64,000 nucleotides of DNA from Roseiarcus sp963709655 (GCA_963709655.1 CAVPXF010000023.1:186001-250000), one strand, 5' to 3'. Shown: positions 1 to 9,748, counted from the first letter of the stretch. The notes: a model not told the origin generated them from the letters alone. Made by a program: numbers and translations.

Positions 1-1
1 C

Positions 2-391
2 GGCGGCGAGGGGACGACCGTTCTCGTTCCGGAGCCGAGCCCCGAGGCCGTCGTCCGCCTCGGCGAAGCCGGCCGCCGCTGGTCGTTCGTCTTCATCGAC
101 GGCGACCACGACGGCGAGGCGCCCACGCGCGACGCGCTCGCCTGCCTGCCCTATCTCGAGCCGACGGCGATGGCCGTCTTCCACGACCTCGTCTCGCCCC
201 ATGTCGCCAAGGGCCTGCGCGCGCTGGAAGCGGCCGGCTGGCGCGTGATGGCCTATCAGACGGCGCAGATGGTCGGGGTCGCGTGGCGCGGCCAGGTCGC
301 GCCCGTCGCCCATACGCCGGACCCGACGCAGACATGGAGCGTGCCGGATCACTTGACCGGGATCCCGATCGCCGGAACCTTTGGAGCTTGA
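2..391 (+). CDS. class I SAM-dependent methyltransferase, C-terminal part
   Basis: The reading frame is open from the left edge to a stop at 389-391, so about 129 C-terminal residues are present and the start lies outside the window. The translation has FVFIDGDHDGE followed by a stretch ending MAVFHDLVSP, the pattern of the Methyltransf_24 / cephalosporin-hydroxylase-like fold in which the acidic loop follows beta-4 of the Rossmann core. The SAM-binding glycine motif would be upstream and cannot be seen. The acceptor substrate is unknown. The frame is clean and the composition matches neighbours. Confidence 0.7.
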   Translation, partial: GGEGTTVLVPEPSPEAVVRLGEAGRRWSFVFIDGDHDGEAPTRDALACLPYLEPTAMAVFHDLVSPHVAKGLRALEAAGWRVMAYQTAQMVGVAWRGQVAPVAHTPDPTQTWSVPDHLTGIPIAGTFGA

Positions 392-423
392 GGGGCCTTA
401 CGCAACGGGAGAGGGAGGACAGA

Positions 424-954
424 ATGGTTGCGATTTGTGTTCGCAGAGCCTTTTGGGGGGCGGCCGCGCTGGCCGCGCTCTCCGGGCCGGCGCTCGCCGA
501 CGAGGCCCAGCTCGCGCGCGGCAAATACATCGTGTCGATCGCGGGCTGCTCCGACTGCCACACGCCGGGCGGGATGCTCGGCAGCCCCGACATGAAGCGC
601 TACCTCGGCGGCTCGGACGTCGGCTTCTCCATTCCGGGCCAGGGCGTGTTCGTCGGCAATAACCTGACCCCCGATGCGGAGACGGGGCTCGGCAAATGGA
701 CCGCCGATCAGATCGTGACGGCGATCCGCAAGGGCAAGCGGCCCGACGGCAGCGAACTCAGCGGCGTGATGCCCTCCGCCGCCTTCGCCCATCTCACGGA
801 CGAGGACGGGTTCGCCGTCGCGGCCTTCTTGCAGAGCCTGCCGCCGGTCCACAACAAGATCGTGTCCTACAAGTCTTCGGACAAGGTGCCGATCGCCGTC
901 TCGGCCGTGCTTCCGCCGGACGTGTACAACGCCCTGCCGGCGTCGCAGAAGTAG
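424..954 (+). CDS. secreted c-type cytochrome, single haem
   Basis: A 176-residue protein. The N-terminus has basic residues, a hydrophobic run and an ALA-type cleavage site near residue 25, so it is exported. CSDCH at residues 42-46 is a haem c attachment motif; a Met in the SGVMPSAAF stretch is a candidate distal ligand. This layout fits the small cytochromes that act as electron acceptors for periplasmic dehydrogenases, but no partner dehydrogenase is next to it. The start at 424 is chosen because GGAGAGGGAGG lies just upstream and the signal peptide begins here; a longer in-frame extension to 283 overlaps the preceding gene. It converges on the binding-protein gene at 1103-2113. Confidence 0.85.
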   Translation: MVAICVRRAFWGAAALAALSGPALADEAQLARGKYIVSIAGCSDCHTPGGMLGSPDMKRYLGGSDVGFSIPGQGVFVGNNLTPDAETGLGKWTADQIVTAIRKGKRPDGSELSGVMPSAAFAHLTDEDGFAVAAFLQSLPPVHNKIVSYKSSDKVPIAVSAVLPPDVYNALPASQK

Positions 955-970
955 GGGGGAGGGCGCAAAC

Positions 971-1080
971 CCCCTCTCCCCGCAAGCGGGGAGAGGGCCG
1001 GGGTGAGGGGCCTGGCGATTGGCCGCGGCCGCTCGGCTCGCCCCTCATCCTAACCTTCTCCCCGCAAGCGGGGAGAAGGG
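971..1080. repeat. paired REP-like palindromes, possible bidirectional terminator
   Basis: Two near-identical GC hairpins sit between convergent genes: 972-997 and 1054-1079. Each has a 12-bp perfect stem (CCCTCTCCCCGC or CCTTCTCCCCGC on the left) around an AA tip. The outer flanks GGGTGAGGGG and CCCCTCATCC are also inverted, so the whole block is one nested palindrome. There is no U-tract, so it may be a transposable palindrome rather than a dedicated terminator. Related blocks occur at 9783-9956 and 11821-11952. Confidence 0.8.
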
Positions 1081-1102
1081 ACGACCGGCGGATCTCCTAG
1101 CG

Positions 1103-2113
1103 TCACTTCTTCGGCCGCAGATCGAGCCCGACGCCCTTGTTGACGAATTGCAGGGTATAGGCTTGTGAGATGTCCAGGCCCGGCTTGACGACACCCGCCT
1201 TGACCATCTTGGCGTAGAAGTCGTGCCAGCGTTGGTCGGTCATGGCGCCGATGCCCTTGGTCAGCGTGTCGCCCAAATCGACGATGCCGTATTCCTTGAG
1301 CTTGGCGATCGAGAAGGCGATCTGGTCGTCGGTCAGCTCCGGATTTTCCTTCTTGATCGCCGCGTTCGCCTTGGCGTTGTCGCCGTAAAGGTAGTGATAC
1401 CAGCCGATCGCCGAGGCGCTGACGAACCGCTGCACGAGATCCGGGTTTTTCTCGACGATCTCGCGGCGCGTCATGATCTGGGTCGCATAGGTGTCGTAGC
1501 CGTAGTCGGCGAGCAGAAAGACGTTGGGGGTGAAATGACCCTGACGCTCGACCTCGAACGGCTCGGAGGTGGCGTAGCCCTGCTGGATCGAATGCTTGTC
1601 GACGATGAACGGCGCCGAGTTGAAATTGTACGGCTTGATGTTCTCGTCCTTGAAGCCGTAGGCGACGCGCATCCAGGCCCAGAAGGTGTTGATCGCCCCC
1701 GCGCTGACGAACGCCGGATCGGCCTTCGGCAGATCCGACCACTTATCCAGCCCGACGCCGGGATGGGACATGAAGCACTGCGGGTTCTTCTGGAAGTCGG
1801 CGGCCACCGTGACCGTCGGGATGTTGTTCTGCGCGTTGAGGAAATCGCCGATCATGTCGCCGCCCATGAAGAACTCGATCTTGCCGGCGATGAGCAGCAT
1901 GCCGCCGTTCGAGCTCGGCCCGCCGGGCATGATGGTGACGTCGAGACCGTATTTCTCGTAGGTGCCGTCGACCAGCGCCTGGTAATAGCCGCCGGCTTCC
2001 GGGTCGGCGAGCCAGTTGGTGCCGAACGTAACATGGTCGAGCGCCAGGGCCGGCCCGGCGAGACCCAGGGTTCCGATGAGGCCGGCGATGATCGCAACGC
2101 GCATTCGAGACAT
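1103..2113 (-). CDS. ABC transporter substrate-binding protein, NMT1/THI5 (SsuA-like) family
   Basis: A 336-residue periplasmic binding protein with an N-terminal signal peptide (hydrophobic run to ALA near residue 24). The mature start DHVTFGTNWLADPEAGGYYQ and the MPGGPSSNGG segment are the pattern of the NMT1/THI5 and nitrate/sulfonate/pyrimidine binding-protein family, in which the ligand lies between two lobes. No permease or ATPase gene is adjacent, so the rest of the transporter is elsewhere or shared. It is divergent from an 8-oxoguanine deaminase gene 218 bp away; purine or pyrimidine derivatives are therefore a reasonable guess at the ligand, but that is inference from context only. 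Confidence 0.85.
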   Translation of the reverse strand: MSRMRVAIIAGLIGTLGLAGPALALDHVTFGTNWLADPEAGGYYQALVDGTYEKYGLDVTIMPGGPSSNGGMLLIAGKIEFFMGGDMIGDFLNAQNNIPTVTVAADFQKNPQCFMSHPGVGLDKWSDLPKADPAFVSAGAINTFWAWMRVAYGFKDENIKPYNFNSAPFIVDKHSIQQGYATSEPFEVERQGHFTPNVFLLADYGYDTYATQIMTRREIVEKNPDLVQRFVSASAIGWYHYLYGDNAKANAAIKKENPELTDDQIAFSIAKLKEYGIVDLGDTLTKGIGAMTDQRWHDFYAKMVKAGVVKPGLDISQAYTLQFVNKGVGLDLRPKK

Positions 2114-2331
2114 CTCCTCGCTGTCATTCCGGAGGCGCCGAAACGCTTGCGATGCCTCCCCATGTCATTTTGGAGAGACGACGCTCTCCGCCCGGTCCTG
2201 CCCGAGCGGCGCTCTGCGAGCCCCCCGTCAACGCGCTACCATACGAATCCAATTCGCTCCCGTCAATTCCTAAGTTCGCAAACTCGCGTCCCGTCCCCGT
2301 CGGCCGGACGCTTTTCCATCGGAGACCCGCC

Positions 2332-3664
2332 ATGCGCATCTGGATCAAGGACCCGCTCGCGATCCTCGCGCCCGAAGCCGAGCGCGGGATCGTCGTCGAC
2401 GGCGCGGACATCGTCGAATGCGTCCCGCGCGGACGGTCGCCTACGGGAGCCTGCGGGACGCTGTTCGACGCTTCCCGCCATGTCGTGCTGCCGGGTCTCG
2501 TCAATGCGCACCACCATTTCTACCAGACGCTGACCCGCGCCCATCCGGCCGGCGAGGGCAAGGACCTCATCCCCTGGCTGGTGGCGATGGAGCGCGTATG
2601 GGACCGGATGACGCCCGAGGCGCTCAGAACTCGCGGTCCGCATGGCGCTGGTCGAACTCCTGATGTCGGGTTGCACGACCGCCGCCGACCACCACAACTT
2701 GTTTCCGCCCGGGCTCGAGGACGCCGTCGACATCGAGGTCGAGGAGGCCAGGGCGCTCGGCATGCGGATGACGGTCACGCGCGGCTCGATGGGCATTTCG
2801 GAGAAGGACGGCGGCCTGCAGCCGGACACGATCGTGCAGAGCGCCGATACCATCCTCGCCGACAGCGAACGGGCGCTGAAGGCCTATCACGACCCTCTTC
2901 CGGGCGCGATGCTCCAGGTCGCGCTCGCGCCCTGCTCCCCGCTCGCCGTGCCGCTGCGGGTCATGGCGGAATCGGCCGCGCTCGCCGAGCGCTACGACGC
3001 GCGCCTGCACTGCCATCTCTGCCAGTCGCCGGACGAGGACGCCTACGCGATGGAGACCTTCGGCAAGCGCTCGGTCGACCTCCTCGAGGACGCCGGCTGG
3101 CTCACTCAACGGACCTGGGTCGCCCACGGCGTCCATTTCACCGACGGCGAGATCGGCCGGCTCGGCCGCGCCGGCGTCGGCGTCGCCCATCTGCCGGCCG
3201 CCGACATGGCGTTCGGGGTCGGGATCTCGCCGACGCGCGAACTGGAGGCGGCCGGCTCAGCCGTAGGCCTCGGCGTCGACGGCTCGGCCTCGAACAATTC
3301 CTCCAACATCATGGAGGCCGCGCGCCATGCCTTGCTGGTGCAGCGCCTGCGTTACGGGCACGCCGCGATCGGCCCCTACGACGCCCTTCGCTGGGCGAGC
3401 GAGGGCGGCGCGCGCTGCCTCGGCCGGGACGACATCGGCCGTATCGGCGCCGGGATGCAGGCCGACCTCGCACTCTACCGGATCGACGAACCGCGCTTCT
3501 CCGGGGCGCAGGATCCGATCGCGGCGCTCATCCTGTGCGGCGCGCATGCGGCCGACCGGGTCATGGTCGCCGGCCGCTGGCGGGTCATCGACGGCCGGCC
3601 GGAAGGGGTGGACCTCGACGACCTGATCGCCAGGCACAAGGCGGCGGCGAAGGCGTTCGCGTGA
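2332..3664 (+). pseudogene. 8-oxoguanine deaminase (amidohydrolase family), one frameshift
   Basis: The protein is in two frames. Frame one (2332 to about 2625) gives MRIWIKDPLAIL, the metal-site VNAHHHF at 58-63 and MTPEAL. Frame two (from 2627 to the stop at 3662-3664) gives ELAVRMALVELLMSGCTT, then HCHLCQSPDED, WVAHGVHF and GVDGSASNNSSN. Removing one base near 2626 joins them into an uninterrupted 443-residue protein, the usual length for this family. All metal and substrate motifs are intact. Family members deaminate oxidised guanine or related triazines to the hydroxy product. GGAG lies ahead of the start at 2332. Because the remainder is undamaged, a sequence error is as likely as real inactivation (see findings). 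Confidence 0.85.
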
Positions 3665-3717
3665 GCGGCGGATCGACGGGCGGACCTGACCCGACCCGTC
3701 ATGTGGGACGGCCGCGC

Positions 3718-4407
3718 TCATAATCCCCTGGCCTTAAAATACTTCAGCAAGGTCCAGACGGCGGCCTGCTGCTCGTCGTCCATGTCCTTCGGCTCGAGGT
3801 GCATGAGAAGAAATTCCGACGGCTTTCTATCCGCGATGCGCGGCGCGTCCGTCTCGGCGAGCGGCGGCGCGGCCTCCGGGTCCCGCAGCGGCGACGGCGC
3901 GGCGGGACGTTTCCGGCGGGGCGTCAGCGGCCGCGGCTTCCGGCCCTTCATCACCCGGCCGCTGATGGTCACGCCGGCGTCGATTGCGGCGTAGAGGAAG
4001 AAGGTCACGCATTTCTGCACGACCGCGTCGGCGGCCGGAAACGCCCTTCGGAACGCCTCGTTGAAGTGGGAGGGCGTCGCGGACTCGAGATCGATGGCGA
4101 AGATCGGCGCGTAATCTTGCCGCAGCAGATCCCGAAGCGCCTCCGGCCATCGTCCCGCCTCCTGCGCCTTGACGAGCTCGCGCAGACGCCCCGTCGGACG
4201 CCCGTCGTCGTCGATCAGACCGAGGAAGCGGAGCGCGTGCGTCAACTGGGCGCCGACCACGCCCGAAAAGCGCGTCAGCACACTGCGGTCGATGCGCGAG
4301 GGAACGCCCTCGTCGCGCAGATCCTCGATGAACGTCTTGAACGTCCGGTACGACGTATAGGGCGGCGTTCTCGCCGTCTTCGCAGGGTCCGAACCGGCCC
4401 GGGACAT
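3718..4407 (-). CDS. DUF5343 domain protein
   Basis: A 229-residue cytoplasmic protein. The N-terminal half matches the DUF5343 pattern: PPYTSYRTFKTFIEDLRDEG, then VPSRIDRSVLTRFSG and a winged-helix-like region with ALRFLGLID. The middle (about 160-195) is a basic, Pro-rich linker (RKPRPLTPRRKR) and the C-terminus is a short helical segment. The family has no established biochemical role; its N-terminus resembles a DNA-binding helix-turn-helix arrangement. It is divergent from gcrA, with 244 bp between starts, so they share an upstream region. It converges on the deaminase gene. Confidence 0.75.
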   Translation of the reverse strand: MSRAGSDPAKTARTPPYTSYRTFKTFIEDLRDEGVPSRIDRSVLTRFSGVVGAQLTHALRFLGLIDDDGRPTGRLRELVKAQEAGRWPEALRDLLRQDYAPIFAIDLESATPSHFNEAFRRAFPAADAVVQKCVTFFLYAAIDAGVTISGRVMKGRKPRPLTPRRKRPAAPSPLRDPEAAPPLAETDAPRIADRKPSEFLLMHLEPKDMDDEQQAAVWTLLKYFKARGL

Positions 4408-4651
4408 GCCCGTCTCCCGCTTGTTCCGAATGCGGCTTGCGCCTATTCGCGCCGCGACGCGACTATACCGTATATGCGATCTCAGCCGGACAGTTCGAAA
4501 TGGCTAGTTGCGCGTGTCCAGCTTTCTGGCAACCTTCTGACAAGGTTACTTATTTTTCATGAACGAATGGGTCATTCCGATTGCGTCGTCCGCGCAGCGG
4601 CCGGCGAGACGAATACCCACGTTGAGGACTTGCAAACCGTTGGGAGCGCAA

Positions 4652-5143
4652 ATGCTATGGACGGACGAGGCGGTCGAGAGGCTGAAGAGGCTAGCGCTCG
4701 AGGGTTTCAGCGCGGCCGGCATCGCCGCGGCGCTGGGCGCCTCGTCGCGCAACGCGGTGATCGGCAAGGCGAGCCGGATCGGGATCAAGCTCAACGGCGG
4801 CGGACGCGCCTCAAGCCCGCTCCCGCCGCGCGCGGCCGCGAACGGCGCCCGGGGGCCCGCTCCCGCCCCGCTTCCCAGCCAAGTCAGGACGCCGGCATGG
4901 ATCTTCGCCAACGCCGAGGTCGGGGAGATGCGGCGGGTGCGCTTTCAGGACATCCGGCATCTCGCCTGCCGGTGGCCGATCGGCGATCCGGGACACGGGG
5001 ATTTCGCCTATTGCGGGCTCGCGGCCGCCGCGGGCCGCCCCTATTGCGCCGGGCACTGCCGGATCGCCTATCGGGCGCCGACCGCGCGGACGGGGCGGCG
5101 CCTCGATGAGCGGAGATGGTCCCGTTTTGGCGCGCATTCTTGA
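4652..5143 (+). CDS. gcrA: GcrA-family cell cycle regulator
   Basis: A 163-residue protein with both halves of the GcrA family. Residues 1-45 (MLWTDEAVERLKRL, RNAVIGKASRIGI) form the DNA-binding helix-turn-helix; the C-terminal part (DIRHLACRWPIGDPG, FAYCGL, GRPYCAGHCRIAY) carries the conserved Cys/His residues of the sigma-factor-interacting domain. In Caulobacter, GcrA binds sigma70 and methylated GANTC promoters to drive S-phase genes. The linker is short, giving slightly less than the usual length, and several consensus positions differ (RNAVIGKASRIGI where VHRLG is common), so it may be a divergent paralogue. The start at 4652 is chosen because homology begins there; an upstream in-frame extension to 4559 lacks family similarity. 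Confidence 0.85.
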   Translation: MLWTDEAVERLKRLALEGFSAAGIAAALGASSRNAVIGKASRIGIKLNGGGRASSPLPPRAAANGARGPAPAPLPSQVRTPAWIFANAEVGEMRRVRFQDIRHLACRWPIGDPGHGDFAYCGLAAAAGRPYCAGHCRIAYRAPTARTGRRLDERRWSRFGAHS

Positions 5144-5213
5144 CTGCGGCCGCCACCCGCGAGCATCGCGCGATAGGGTTTGCGGCGCGATTCGATCAGA
5201 ATTCCTCGCGCCC

Positions 5214-5663
5214 CTAAAACACCGCCGCGAGCGCGCCCAGCTCCTTCCGCGCGGCCTCGCTGAATTCGCCCAGCGGATCGACGCCGGAGCCGCTCTTCAG
5301 CAGCTCGTGCAGGTCGGCAACCGTGCGGTTCGGCTCGAAATACGCGTCGATGGTCGCGCGCAGCAGCCGGTCGGCGGCGGCGACGCTTTCGGGCATCGCC
5401 AGCACGCGCATGCGGCTGACCAGGGCGTAGAGATTGACGACCTCCTGCATCTGCGGCTCGCTGTTGACGAGCGCATCGCCGTAGGTCTTCGAGGCCGCGA
5501 CGATGAAGTCGCGGATCAAGTCCTCGCGGCGGGCGACCTCGTGGGCGATCTGCGACGCCCGCACCTGGGTGCGCTGGCTGAGCCAGGTCGACGCCCCGGT
5601 CGTGAGACCGCCGATGAGCGAACCGGCCAGCGCGGAGACCGCCGAAAGATAGGCAACATCCAT
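5214..5663 (-). CDS. hypothetical protein with N-terminal membrane segment
   Basis: 149 residues. One hydrophobic segment at about 5-22 (VSALAGSLIGGLTTGAS) is followed by a charged helical domain with no motif I recognise. It resembles small phage-shock or uncharacterised envelope proteins with one membrane anchor and a cytoplasmic helical tail (STWLSQRTQVRASQIAHEVA). The start MDVAYLSAV at 5663 is chosen because AGGGGGG lies 6 nt upstream on the minus strand; a start 39 nt earlier is possible but has no such site. Function is unknown. Confidence 0.6.
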   Translation of the reverse strand: MDVAYLSAVSALAGSLIGGLTTGASTWLSQRTQVRASQIAHEVARREDLIRDFIVAASKTYGDALVNSEPQMQEVVNLYALVSRMRVLAMPESVAAADRLLRATIDAYFEPNRTVADLHELLKSGSGVDPLGEFSEAARKELGALAAVF

Positions 5664-5858
5664 CGTTCGCCCCCCTGGAGCCAAGTTTTCTCGAGCCGCC
5701 ACCCGTTCTCTACGCTCGCGAAAAGCAGGCCGAGACTGCGCACGGCGGGCAAAGAGCTACGCGAGCAAGGTTGGTCCTTGCCTCGTCAAGTCTTTCCGCA
5801 AGGCGCCGCAGGAGACGGGCGTCCTTCGACGCCCTATCCCGAGTGAGGGACGTCCCTA

Positions 5859-6812
5859 TCAGGCCGCCGCGGCGAGCCTCTGCTGGACGACCGACTTCAG
5901 CTTGCCGAGGTCGGCGTTGAACAGGCGGATGCCGTCGGAGAGCTTTTCCGTCGCCATCTGGTCCTCGTTCATCATCCAGCGGAAGGTCTTTTCGTCCATC
6001 GCGACCTTGGCCGGCGCTGGGCCGACCTTGGCCGGATCGAGATGGCGGGTCAGCGTCCCCTCGTCCTTCGACAGCTTTTCGAGCAGCTGGGGCGAGATGG
6101 TGAGCCGGTCGCAGCCCGCCAGCGCCTCGATCTCGCCGGTGTTGCGGAACGAGGCGCCCATGACGACCGTCTTGACGCCGTACGACTTGTAATACGCGTA
6201 GATCTCGCGCACCGATTTCACGCCCGGATCGGTCTCGCCGTCGAACGGCCCCTGCCCCGCCTTGACGTGCCAGTCGAGGATGCGGCCGACGAAGGGCGAA
6301 ATTAGGAAGGCGCCGGCGTTCGCCGCGGCGATCGCCTGGGCGATCGAGAAGATCAGCGTCATGTTGCAGTCGATGCCTTCGGCCTGAAGCGTGTGAGCCG
6401 CCTGGATCCCTTCCCAAGTCGAGGCGAGCTTGATCAGGATGTGCTCATGGCCGATCCCGCGCTCCTTGTAGAGGCCGATCAGCTTGCGCGCCTTGGCGAT
6501 CATCGCCTCCGTATCGAACGAGAGGTCGGCGTCGACCTCGGTCGAGACCCGGCCGGGGACGATCGTGGTGAGCTCGGCGCCGAAATTGACGGCGACGCGG
6601 TCGGTGACGTCGCCGACCGGCGCGCGCGTCCTGCGGCCCCAGTCGATCGCCTCCTCGACGAGCCGGGCGTAGGCCGGAAGCTCCGAGGCCTTGAGGATGA
6701 GCGAGGGGTTGGTGGTCGAATCGGTCGGGCGGAACTGGCGGATCGACTCCATGTCGCCGGTGTCGGCGACGACGGTCGTCATGGTGCGGAGTTGGTCGAG
6801 CTTGCTGGGCAT
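5859..6812 (-). CDS. tal: transaldolase
   Basis: 317 residues, the length of classical TalB-type transaldolases. Key residues are in their expected positions: Asp17 in VVADTGD, the TDSTTNPSLI motif at 30-39, and the Schiff-base lysine Lys128 in ILIKLASTWEGI. The C-terminus (EKTFRWMMNEDQMATEKLSDGIR) is also family-typical. The enzyme moves a dihydroxyacetone unit between sedoheptulose-7-phosphate and glyceraldehyde-3-phosphate in the non-oxidative pentose phosphate pathway. The start MPSKLDQLRTM is the family start; an in-frame ATG 51 nt upstream adds an unrelated basic extension. It stands alone, not beside transketolase. Confidence 0.95.
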   Translation of the reverse strand: MPSKLDQLRTMTTVVADTGDMESIRQFRPTDSTTNPSLILKASELPAYARLVEEAIDWGRRTRAPVGDVTDRVAVNFGAELTTIVPGRVSTEVDADLSFDTEAMIAKARKLIGLYKERGIGHEHILIKLASTWEGIQAAHTLQAEGIDCNMTLIFSIAQAIAAANAGAFLISPFVGRILDWHVKAGQGPFDGETDPGVKSVREIYAYYKSYGVKTVVMGASFRNTGEIEALAGCDRLTISPQLLEKLSKDEGTLTRHLDPAKVGPAPAKVAMDEKTFRWMMNEDQMATEKLSDGIRLFNADLGKLKSVVQQRLAAAA

Positions 6813-7121
6813 TGTGAGCCTCCAAGGGCGCTGACGGCGCGACTGAATGTCGCGCGGCGGCACGGCGTTTTCAAGTCGGGGAGGCCTGGCCCGACGATCA
6901 GGACGCCGAGGGCTCTGGATCTCTGCTTCCGCGGGGATGACGCATTCTTAAGTTCCGCCTGATACCGGTTCCGACGCAGCTGACCGTGTCCCTCTGTCGA
7001 CCCGGTCTGCATGACGCTCCTGCTGCGGTCGGCGTGTCCGACATGTCCCCCGAATCGGCGCCAATCGAGCGTGATCGCGCGGACGAAATCCGTTTTGCCC
7101 CCTTAGTGCTAGAGGTTGTCG

Positions 7122-8949
7122 ATGTTTGGTCTGCTTCCGAGGTCCGACGCAAAAGCCGTCTTGGCGGCGGTGCAAAAGTCATCGGCCATAATCGAGTATT
7201 CGTCATCTGGCCAAGTGATCGGCGCCAACGAGACCTTCTGCGCCATGTTCGGGTTTCAGCTGGTCGGACATCAAGGGCAAGCATCAAAGTGCGTTTGTTG
7301 ATCCGGAATACGCTCGCAGCCGGGAATACCAGGAATTCTGGGCGAAACTCCGTCGTGGCGAATGCCACACGGACGAATGCTGCAAGCGCATTGCAAAGGG
7401 CAAGGAAGTCTGGATCCAGGCGTGCTACAGCCCGGTTTTCGGACGGGGCGGCAAGGTCGTCAAAGTGCTCAATGTTCTGACGGATCTGACCGCGTCCATG
7501 ACGCGCGCGGCCGACGATAAAAGCCGGGTCGACGCCCTAAGCCGCGCGCAGGCGGTCATCGATTTCTCGCCTGACGGCGTCGTCCTGACGGCCAACGAGA
7601 ACTTTTTGAAGATAACGGGATATCGGCTCGAGGAGATTGTCGGACAGCACCATCGGATGTTCGTCGATCCGGCCTACGCCCAGTCTTCGGTCTACGTGGA
7701 GAACTGGGAAAGAATAGGCCGGGGCGAGTTCGTCGCCGGCGAATTTCGCCGTCTTGCCAAAGGCGGCCGGGAAGTGTGGCTCCAGTCGTGCTTCAATCCG
7801 ATCCTTGATCCCAACGGCAAGGTCGTGAAGGTCGTCAAATTCGCAACCGACGTCACGGAGCGGATTCAATCCGTTTTGCAGCTCGGGCAGGCTTTGAGCA
7901 GGCTTGCCGACGGCGACTTGCAGCAGCAGATCGAAAACCGCCTCTTTGCCTTCCTCGAGCCTTTGCGGGCCAGCTTCAACAATTCGGTCGGGAAACTGAA
8001 AGCGCTCATTTCACAGGTGGCCGAATGCTCCGATGCGATTGAAAGCGGTTCGCGCGAAATTTCGACGGCCGCCAACAACTTGTCGGGACGGACAGAACAG
8101 CAGGCGTCGACCGTCGAGGAAGCCGCGGCCGCCCTGAACGAGATCACGGCGACCGTCGCAACGACGGCCGAAGGCGCCAATCAGGCGCGCGATGTCGCCT
8201 CCGTCGCAAAAGGCGAAGCGGAAGCTGGCGGCGAAGTCGTCAAACGCGCGATTGATGCGATTGGTCGAATTCAAAAGTCTTCGCACCAGGTCAGCCAGAT
8301 CATCGGCGTCATCGAGGAGATCGCTTTCCAGACCAACCTGCTCGCGTTGAACGCCAGCGTCGAAGCCGCGCGGGCGGGCGATGCGGGGCGCGGATTCGCG
8401 GTCGTGGCGTCGGAAGTGCGCGCGCTCGCGCAGCGGTCCTCGCAGGCGGCCAAGGAGATCAAGTCGCTGATCTCCAATTCAGCGGCCGAAGTGGACGGCG
8501 GCGTGAAAATGGTCGCCGAAACCGGTCAGGCGCTCGAGCGCATCCTGGCGAAAGTCTCGGACATCAATGGGCTCGTGGCCCAAATCGCGGCCGGCGCGCA
8601 GGAGGAGGCGACAGCCCTGCAGGAAGTCAACACCGCGGTCGGCCAGATGGACAAGATGACGCAACAGAACGCGGCCATGGCCGAACAAGCCTCGGCCGCG
8701 TCGCAGACCCTGTCGGCCGAAGGCGAAAAGCTGTCGGGCTTGATCGCTGCGTTTTCGGTCGGAGACCGGACGAGCCAAGGCGCTCTGCGGGCTGCGCTCA
8801 AGGAGGCGGCGCCTCATGCGTTCAAGGACACGCCCGTCCGCCGGCCGTCAGCCTCCGAGCCGCGCAGCCGCCGCCGTTCCGCGGGTCTTCGCGCCGAAGG
8901 TTCCGCGGCCATGGCGGCGGAACCAAAGGAGGTTTGGAAGGAGTTCTGA
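7122..8949 (+). pseudogene. soluble methyl-accepting chemotaxis protein, PAS-PAS-MCP, one frameshift
   Basis: Frame one begins MFGLLPRSDAKAVLAAV at 7122 and reads a first PAS domain to FCAMFGFQL. One extra base near 7262-7263 then shifts the frame; it continues SDIKGKHQSAFVDPEYA and runs to the stop at 8949. Repaired, it is about 608 residues: PAS1 (about 10-130), PAS2 (about 130-250, IDFSPDGVVLTANENF), a short linker and a long MCP signalling coiled coil with the hairpin tip EIAFQTNLLALNASVEAARA. There are no membrane segments, so it senses an internal cue (often redox or oxygen through PAS cofactors). The C-terminal tail is basic and ends WKEF. No che genes are nearby. Apart from the single extra base the gene is intact. 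Confidence 0.85.
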
Positions 8950-8983
8950 AACCCGTGGCCGGAATATTGTCCTGGCCGTCGCG

Positions 8984-9748
8984 CTAAAAACCCTCGCCCC
9001 CGTCGACCGCGAGCGCCTGCCCCATGATGTGCCGCGCCGCATCGGAGCTGAGGAACAGGACCGCGTCGGCGATGTCGTCGACGTCGGCGATGCGGCGGGC
9101 GGGGATCGAGGCGAGCATCTTCGCCTCGTCGAGACGACCGGCCTGAAAATCCTCGAGCACACCCTCGGTCGCGACATGGCCCGGCGCGACCGCGTTGACC
9201 CTGACGCCCTTCGGGCCCCATTCGAGCGCCATCGAGCGCGTCAACATGTCGAGCGCGGCCTTGGAGGCCGAATAGAGCCCGCAGCCCGGCGCGGGGCGGC
9301 TGCCGGCGATGCTGCTGACGTTGACGATCGTCCCGCCGCGCCCCTGCGCAATCGCCTCTGCGGCGAAGGCGCGGGCGCAGTGCAGCGGCCCGGCGACATT
9401 GACGCTCAAAAACCTCGCCGCCGCCTCGGCGTCGGCGTCGAGCAGCGGAACAAGCACAAAATGGGCGGCGTTGTTGACGAGAATGTCGGCCGCGCCGAAG
9501 CGCTCGACCGTCGCGGCCACGATCCGCGCGCAGTCGGCGGCGAGGCCGACGTCGGCGGGGATGACCAGGACGTCGCCGCCCATCTCCTCGATCAGCGCCG
9601 CGGAGCGAGCGAGCGTGGCTTCGGTTCGACCGGCGATGGCGACGTTCGCGCCCTCGCGAGCGAAGGCGCGGGCGACCGCAAAGCCGATCCCCGCCCCGCC
9701 GCCGGTGACGATGGCGGTCTTGCCGGCGAAGACGGTCTTCTCGGTCAT
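8984..9748 (-). CDS. SDR family oxidoreductase
   Basis: 254 residues, classical short-chain dehydrogenase. TGGGAGIG at about 15-22 binds the nucleotide, NNA is at about 94, the catalytic Ser is in NVSSIAG and Tyr-xxx-Lys is in YSASK. Asp/Arg residues after beta-2 (IAGRTEATL) favour NADP(H). The C-terminal FLSSDAARHIMGQALAVDGGEGF is typical of enzymes that reduce 3-oxoacyl or polyol substrates. The substrate is not identifiable. The start MTEKTVFAGK at 9748 precedes the Rossmann fold directly; longer in-frame sequence is repetitive palindrome DNA and not protein-like. It converges on the chemoreceptor gene with 34 bp between. Confidence 0.9.
   Translation of the reverse strand: MTEKTVFAGKTAIVTGGGAGIGFAVARAFAREGANVAIAGRTEATLARSAALIEEMGGDVLVIPADVGLAADCARIVAATVERFGAADILVNNAAHFVLVPLLDADAEAAARFLSVNVAGPLHCARAFAAEAIAQGRGGTIVNVSSIAGSRPAPGCGLYSASKAALDMLTRSMALEWGPKGVRVNAVAPGHVATEGVLEDFQAGRLDEAKMLASIPARRIADVDDIADAVLFLSSDAARHIMGQALAVDGGEGF

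Noticed and set aside
4559..4651. Upstream extension of the gcrA-like gene
   Set aside because: Not similar to any GcrA N-terminus; the family begins at the Met at 4652.
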